Below the pieces are notes generated by a model. It ran no database searches. It was not told the origin of the DNA and saw only the letters and a program-made list of their open reading frames with translations. Positions 7,460 through 9,807 of a DNA stretch of 9,807 bases are shown here, one piece after another (within the stretch, counting starts at the first letter, position 1; the number at the start of each line of letters is the position of its first letter). Origin of the DNA: Actinomycetes bacterium (lineage in GTDB: Bacteria; Actinomycetota; Actinomycetes; Actinomycetales; Microbacteriaceae); the NCBI GenBank assembly GCA_023432305.1, contig JAEYUT010000290.1, positions 1 to 9,807 of the forward strand. Reading direction: 5' to 3'. The translations under genes and the position numbers were made by a program.

Positions 7460-7465
7460 AGCCTA
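7460..7465 (-). promoter_or_regulatory. Candidate -10 (TAGGCT) for a leaderless hadA operon transcript
   Basis: On the minus strand TAGGCT matches the TAnnnT core of actinobacterial -10 elements and ends seven bases before the hadA GTG. This would put the first transcribed base on the start codon. No Shine-Dalgarno sequence is present, which supports a leaderless start. A -35 match is poor. Confidence 0.4.
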
Positions 7466-7528
7466 TCGGCGCGCGGTGCGGGTCGCTTCGGATGGTGGCG
7501 GGGATCTCCTCCGTCGCCAGACGCAGCA

Positions 7529-7560
7529 GAGCCCCGGCGACGCGATGTCTGCCGGGGCTC
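7529..7560 (-). terminator. Strong hairpin terminator after the 26-residue peptide gene
   Basis: GAGCCCCGGC (7529-7538) and GCCGGGGCTC (7551-7560) form a perfect ten-base-pair G+C-rich stem around a 12-base loop. An inner GAC/GTC pairing can extend it. It begins 23 bases after the peptide stop codon and ends 76 bases before the hadA start. There is no clear T-tract, which is common for actinobacterial terminators. It would separate the peptide transcript from the hadA operon. Confidence 0.7.
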
Positions 7561-7583
7561 CGTGGCTTATTGGTGGCGCTGCC

Positions 7584-7664
7584 TTACTGGCAGGACTCGC
7601 ACATGAGGTCGTCCATAGGGTCGACCGGAACTGCGTAGCCACCGACGGTGTCGACGTCGTTCAT
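7584..7664 (-). CDS. 26-residue peptide ending in a CxxC-Q motif (unrecognised)
   Basis: This tiny gene encodes 26 residues: an acidic N-terminus, a GGYAVP stretch at 8-13, and a C-terminus reading VDPMDDLMCESCQ (14-26), with C22 and C25 one residue from the end. It has no signal peptide or hydrophobic helix, few basic residues and an acidic net charge. The case for a real gene rests on its signals. A GGGAGG ribosome site lies five bases before the ATG, a promoter match lies at 7720-7753, and a ten-base-pair terminator hairpin follows the TAA. The CxxC could bind zinc or another metal, or form a disulfide. Other possibilities are a secreted or modified peptide, or a cysteine-sensing leader peptide acting on hadA. 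I do not recognise the family and assign no function. Confidence 0.75.
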   Translation of the reverse strand: MNDVDTVGGYAVPVDPMDDLMCESCQ

Positions 7665-7669
7665 GGCAA

Positions 7670-7675
7670 CCTCCC
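7670..7675 (-). promoter_or_regulatory. Near-consensus ribosome binding site of the 26-residue peptide
   Basis: On the minus strand GGGAGG lies five bases before the ATG (ending 7662). It is one of the strongest Shine-Dalgarno sequences in the window and is the main reason to accept this very short reading frame and its start. Confidence 0.8.
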
Positions 7676-7719
7676 TCGAAGATTCATGGGTTCAGGGCGG
7701 CTGCCCCGAGTGGATCTTC

Positions 7720-7753
7720 ACTATATAACGGGAATTCCACGCGTGTCATTCCC
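7720..7753 (-). promoter_or_regulatory. SigR/SigH-type promoter overlapping a sigma-A-like promoter
   Basis: Read on the minus strand, GGGAAT (7753-7748) is followed after 18 bases by GTT (7729-7727), preceded by C. This matches the GGAAT-N18-GTT consensus of Streptomyces SigR and mycobacterial SigH, the sigma factors for thiol-oxidative stress. The same stretch also holds ATGACA (7749-7744) followed after 16 or 18 bases by TATATA (7727-7722) or TATAGT (7725-7720), a good sigma-A pattern. Transcription would start near 7713-7720, leaving a leader of about 50 bases. The A+T-rich core stands out from the surrounding G+C-rich DNA. Confidence 0.6.
7731..7745. promoter_or_regulatory. Two abutting 8-base palindromes inside the promoter spacer
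   Basis: GGAATTCC (7731-7738) and CACGCGTG (7738-7745) are perfect palindromes sharing one base and fill the spacer between the -35 and -10 of the peptide promoter. A protein bound here would block polymerase. They may be chance, since short palindromes occur often in G+C-rich DNA. Confidence 0.25.
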
Positions 7754-7766
7754 CTACATGTAGTGG
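7751..7766. promoter_or_regulatory. Palindromic candidate regulator site upstream of the peptide promoter
   Basis: CTACATGTAG (7754-7763) is a perfect ten-base palindrome. It extends to a 16-base imperfect one, CCCCTACATGTAGTGG, with one mismatched pair. Its centre is about 45 bases upstream of the predicted start site, next to the -35, a position typical of activator sites. The cognate regulator is unknown. Confidence 0.4.
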
Positions 7767-7815
7767 TTCGGCGTGTCGCGCGAACTTTGTGGAAGTCAAC
7801 CACGGACCACCGACA

Positions 7816-8511
7816 TCAGCTGACGGAAACCACTTCCGCAAGGTGTCCGTCGACCATCTCGAGGATGCGGTCGCAGTGCTCGAGAACATCGCGATCGTGC
7901 GTCACCATGACCACCGCGACCCCCGATTCGTGGGCGCGCTGGGCGAGAAGCTCGACCACCTCGTGGCTGCGCTTGCGGTCGAGCGCGGCCGTCGGCTCGT
8001 CGACGAGCAGCAGGCTCGGGTTGTTGACGAGCGCACGGGCGATGCCCACACGCTGACGCTCACCACCCGACAGCTGGCCGGGACGGTGTCCCGCTCGGTG
8101 GCTCATGCCGACCGCCTCGAGGAGCCCCGCGACATCCGGGTTGCGATTGCCGGCGATGCGCGCCACGAGACGCAGCTGATCCGCAGAGGTGAGCGCCGGG
8201 ATGAGGTTGCCCGACTGGAACACGAAGCCGATGTTCTCGAGGCGGAACTTCGCCGACTTCGAGCGGCTGAGGCTCCTCAGGTCGGTGCCGTGCACACGCA
8301 CGGTGCCGGTGTCGGGCGACGACAGCGCGCCGGCGATCGCGAGAAGCGACGACTTGCCGGAACCCGACGGCCCGACGATCGCCACGAACTCACCCGGGTT
8401 GACGGTGAGCGAGACGTCATCGAGGGCGCGCACGCGGGCGTCGCCATCTCCGAGCTCGAGGACCGCGTCGACGATCTCGAGGGCAGGTGCGGTCGGGGTG
8501 CTGGTGCTCAT
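7816..8511 (-). CDS. MacB/LolD-type ABC transporter ATP-binding protein
   Basis: This 231-residue ATPase has the normal LolD/MacB length and drives the FtsX-like permease encoded just before it. Motifs are complete: Walker A GPSGSGKSS (47-55), Q-loop Q99 in FVFQSGNLIPALT, signature LSGGE (147-151) followed by RQRVGIARAL, Walker B LLLVDE (167-172), D-loop AALD (175-178) and H205. The FQSxNLIPxLT Q-loop region is characteristic of the LolD/MacB family, whose members extract or push substrates by mechanotransmission rather than classic transport. I chose the ATG at 8511 because it overlaps the permease stop as ATGA and has GGGAGG seven bases upstream; a longer reading frame reaching 9093 runs through the permease gene and is spurious. 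The substrate is unknown: lipids, peptides or drugs are all possible in actinobacteria. Confidence 0.95.
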   Translation of the reverse strand: MSTSTPTAPALEIVDAVLELGDGDARVRALDDVSLTVNPGEFVAIVGPSGSGKSSLLAIAGALSSPDTGTVRVHGTDLRSLSRSKSAKFRLENIGFVFQSGNLIPALTSADQLRLVARIAGNRNPDVAGLLEAVGMSHRAGHRPGQLSGGERQRVGIARALVNNPSLLLVDEPTAALDRKRSHEVVELLAQRAHESGVAVVMVTHDRDVLEHCDRILEMVDGHLAEVVSVS

Positions 8512-9650
8512 CGCTGGCCTCCCAGGGCATCGAGCGGGTTGATGCGGACGATGCGCACGATGGCGATCGCCGCACCGATGAGTCCGAGCAGGATCGTGAT
8601 GCCCGACGACGCGAGAATCGGACCGAACTCGAGATCGAACGGCATCGCATCCGGCATGGCGGCACCGAGGCCGACACCCGCGGCGAGACCGATCGCGGTG
8701 AAGCCGACGAGCAGGATCGCCGCCTGCATGAGGCCGTCGCCCAGCAGGTAGCGGCCCGAGGCGCCGACAGCGCGGAGCACCGCGATCTCGTGAGTGCGCT
8801 GGATCGTCCAGACGGTGAAGAACGCGCCCACGACGAGCGCCACGATGACGTAGAGGAAGTACTGGATCATGTCGAGCGTGAGCGTCTCGGCCTCGTACCC
8901 GGGCGAGGCGGCGAACGACTTCACGTGCGTCATGGTCATGGTGCCGGCCTGGGCGTCGATGGCGTCGAAGTCGAGCTTCGCGCCGTCCTCCGCGAGGACC
9001 GCGACGACGCTCGAGAGCTGCTCGGGCAGCGCGTCGATGGCCTCCTGAGTGGGGGCGCCGGCGGTCGCGGTGTTCGAGGCGATGAGGCGCCACGTGTCGA
9101 TCGGCAGGAACGCGACGCCGACGTGGCCGAAGGTCGCCTGACCCTGCGTGAACCCGACGACCTCGAGCTCCACGTCGATGCGGTCGAGGGTGAGCACGGT
9201 GCCGAGGTCGACGCCGTCCTTCTGCAGCGGCTCGGAGACGACGACGCCGTCGATCGCCCCGAGCGCCTCGCCGGAGGAGCGCTCGGGCTCGAGGAAGCCG
9301 CCCGGCTCGATGCCGAACAGGACCAGGTCGACCTGCGCGCCGTCATCCGTCACCGAGTTCACGAAGCTCACGCCCATCGGCTCGGCCTTCTCGACGCCGT
9401 CGGCCTGCTGCCATGCTTCGAGCTGGTCGGCGTCGACGACGGAGCGGCTGAAGGCGTTGTCCTTGAGCGTGCCCTCGTCGAACGCGAAGGAGGTGACGGT
9501 GAGATTCTTGAGACCGGAGACGCCGTGATTGACGAGGCCGGAGGAGAGACCGGAGAGCAGCACGACGAGCACGGCGATCAGCGCGATCACGGTGCCCATG
9601 AGCGTGAACCGGCCTCGAGCGAACCGGAGTTCGCGAGACGCGAGAAACAT
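8508..9650 (-). CDS. FtsX/MacB-type ABC transporter permease
   Basis: This 380-residue membrane protein has the FtsX/MacB plan. One transmembrane helix lies near 18-40, followed by a large extracytoplasmic domain at about 41-262 (MacB periplasmic-core-like). Three C-terminal helices follow near 263-285, 305-333 and 345-366. The cytoplasmic loop after helix 2 has the family hallmark RTHEIAVLRAVGAS (285-298), and the protein ends NPLDALGGQR. It pairs with the overlapping ATPase gene downstream. I set the start at the ATG at 9650, with AAGGA five bases upstream and MFLASRELRF matching the usual N-terminus. An upstream in-frame ATG at 9770 would add 40 arginine-rich residues and cross two inverted repeats, so it is unlikely. 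An adjacent regulator gene may lie beyond the right edge. Confidence 0.93.
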   Translation of the reverse strand: MFLASRELRFARGRFTLMGTVIALIAVLVVLLSGLSSGLVNHGVSGLKNLTVTSFAFDEGTLKDNAFSRSVVDADQLEAWQQADGVEKAEPMGVSFVNSVTDDGAQVDLVLFGIEPGGFLEPERSSGEALGAIDGVVVSEPLQKDGVDLGTVLTLDRIDVELEVVGFTQGQATFGHVGVAFLPIDTWRLIASNTATAGAPTQEAIDALPEQLSSVVAVLAEDGAKLDFDAIDAQAGTMTMTHVKSFAASPGYEAETLTLDMIQYFLYVIVALVVGAFFTVWTIQRTHEIAVLRAVGASGRYLLGDGLMQAAILLVGFTAIGLAAGVGLGAAMPDAMPFDLEFGPILASSGITILLGLIGAAIAIVRIVRINPLDALGGQR

Positions 9651-9668
9651 GGGGATCCTTGCCAGATT

Positions 9669-9690
9669 TTTCCCGACACCCTGTCGGAAA
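9669..9690. promoter_or_regulatory. Inverted repeat upstream of the MacB-type exporter (candidate TetR-type operator)
   Basis: On the plus strand TTTCCCGACA (9669-9678) and TGTCGGAAA (9682-9690) form nine complementary pairs with one extra C and a three-base spacer. It lies a few bases upstream of the permease ribosome site, where promoter or early leader should be. The size and symmetry fit TetR-family operators. It could instead be a leader hairpin. No convincing -35/-10 pair was found here. Confidence 0.5.
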
Positions 9691-9768
9691 CATCTCCAAT
9701 GTGCCACGTCTCGACGCGCGAACGCTGGGAACCGCCGCATCTCCCCGCCACGCCGCCCCCGAGGTGTC

Positions 9769-9807
9769 ACTTTCTGCCGCTTCCCGCCCGTGACAGCGGC
9801 AGAAAGT
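9769..9807. repeat. Perfect 13-base inverted repeat at the right edge
   Basis: ACTTTCTGCCGCT (9769-9781) and AGCGGCAGAAAGT (9795-9807) are perfect inverse complements separated by 13 bases, and the right arm ends exactly at the window edge, so it may continue. It could be a terminator hairpin for a gene to the right or a dispersed intergenic repeat. Bases 9691-9768, between it and the operator candidate, show no gene. Confidence 0.6.

Noticed and set aside
7631..7664. The Gly-Gly in the small peptide as a double-glycine export leader cleavage site
   Set aside because: A leader of only nine residues is too short for known double-glycine leaders, and the neighbouring ABC ATPase and permease have no C39 peptidase domain.
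7754..7763. CTACATGTAG as a BlaI/MecI or CopY operator
   Set aside because: Those sites have two bases between TACA and TGTA; here the half-sites abut directly, and no such regulator is present in the window.
7789..7803. GTGG-AAGTCAA-CCAC stem after the ATPase gene as a terminator
   Set aside because: A four-base-pair stem without a T-tract is too weak to support.
7476..8751. Plus-strand open frames at 7476-7763 and 7789-8751
   Set aside because: They are antisense to the peptide gene, ATPase and permease, have no ribosome sites or domain motifs, and are compositionally like shadows.
7816..9093. A 425-codon frame giving the ATPase a 194-residue N-terminal extension
   Set aside because: The extension overlaps the permease coding region in another frame and is low-complexity; the ATG at 8511 has a ribosome site and an ATGA overlap.
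9651..9770. A 40-residue N-terminal extension of the permease from ATG 9770
   Set aside because: It is arginine-rich, unlike the family N-terminus, and crosses the operator-like repeat; the ATG at 9650 has AAGGA at good spacing.

Overview
The window is about 70% G+C DNA from a high-GC actinobacterium. Frequent GTG starts, 4-base stop/start overlaps, a DrrA-type exporter with a NarL-family two-component system, and a two-gene MaoC dehydratase pair joined to murB all fit Actinobacteria. A Microbacteriaceae-like source is my inference and cannot be proven from this window. Coding is dense. No rRNA, tRNA, CRISPR array, transposase or prophage gene is visible.

Layout, left to right. (1) 43-1005 (+): a stand-alone protein with a Vsr/DUF559-like nuclease fold at its C-terminus. 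(2) 1092-4593 (+): a tight four-gene operon encoding a DrrA-like ABC ATPase, an ABC-2 permease, a membrane-sensing DesK/NarL-type histidine kinase and its LuxR/NarL-type response regulator. It looks like a self-regulated export or drug/envelope-stress module. (3) 4609-7452 (-): a second tight operon, transcribed toward the first and ending 15 bases from it. It encodes a HadA-like and a HadB-like MaoC dehydratase, MurB and a ribokinase, each starting inside the stop codon of the gene before. (4) 7453-7815: a gene-poor control region holding a previously unlisted 26-residue peptide gene (7584-7664, minus). It has a strong ribosome binding site, a promoter matching the SigR/SigH thiol-stress consensus that overlaps a sigma-A-like promoter, several palindromes and a strong hairpin terminator. 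(5) 7816-9650 (-): a MacB/LolCDE-type ABC exporter (ATPase plus FtsX-like permease), preceded by a palindromic candidate operator and, at the right edge, a perfect 13-base inverted repeat.

How the parts work together. Genes 2-5 form one sense-and-export unit. The hadA-hadB-murB-rbsK operon combines acyl-chain dehydration with peptidoglycan precursor synthesis and adds a sugar kinase. The most interesting element is the tiny peptide. It ends in C-E-S-C-Q, a CxxC pair one residue from the C-terminus, and its promoter resembles those recognised by the sigma factor for disulfide stress. This suggests a small redox-responsive or metal-binding peptide, but I cannot place it in a known family.
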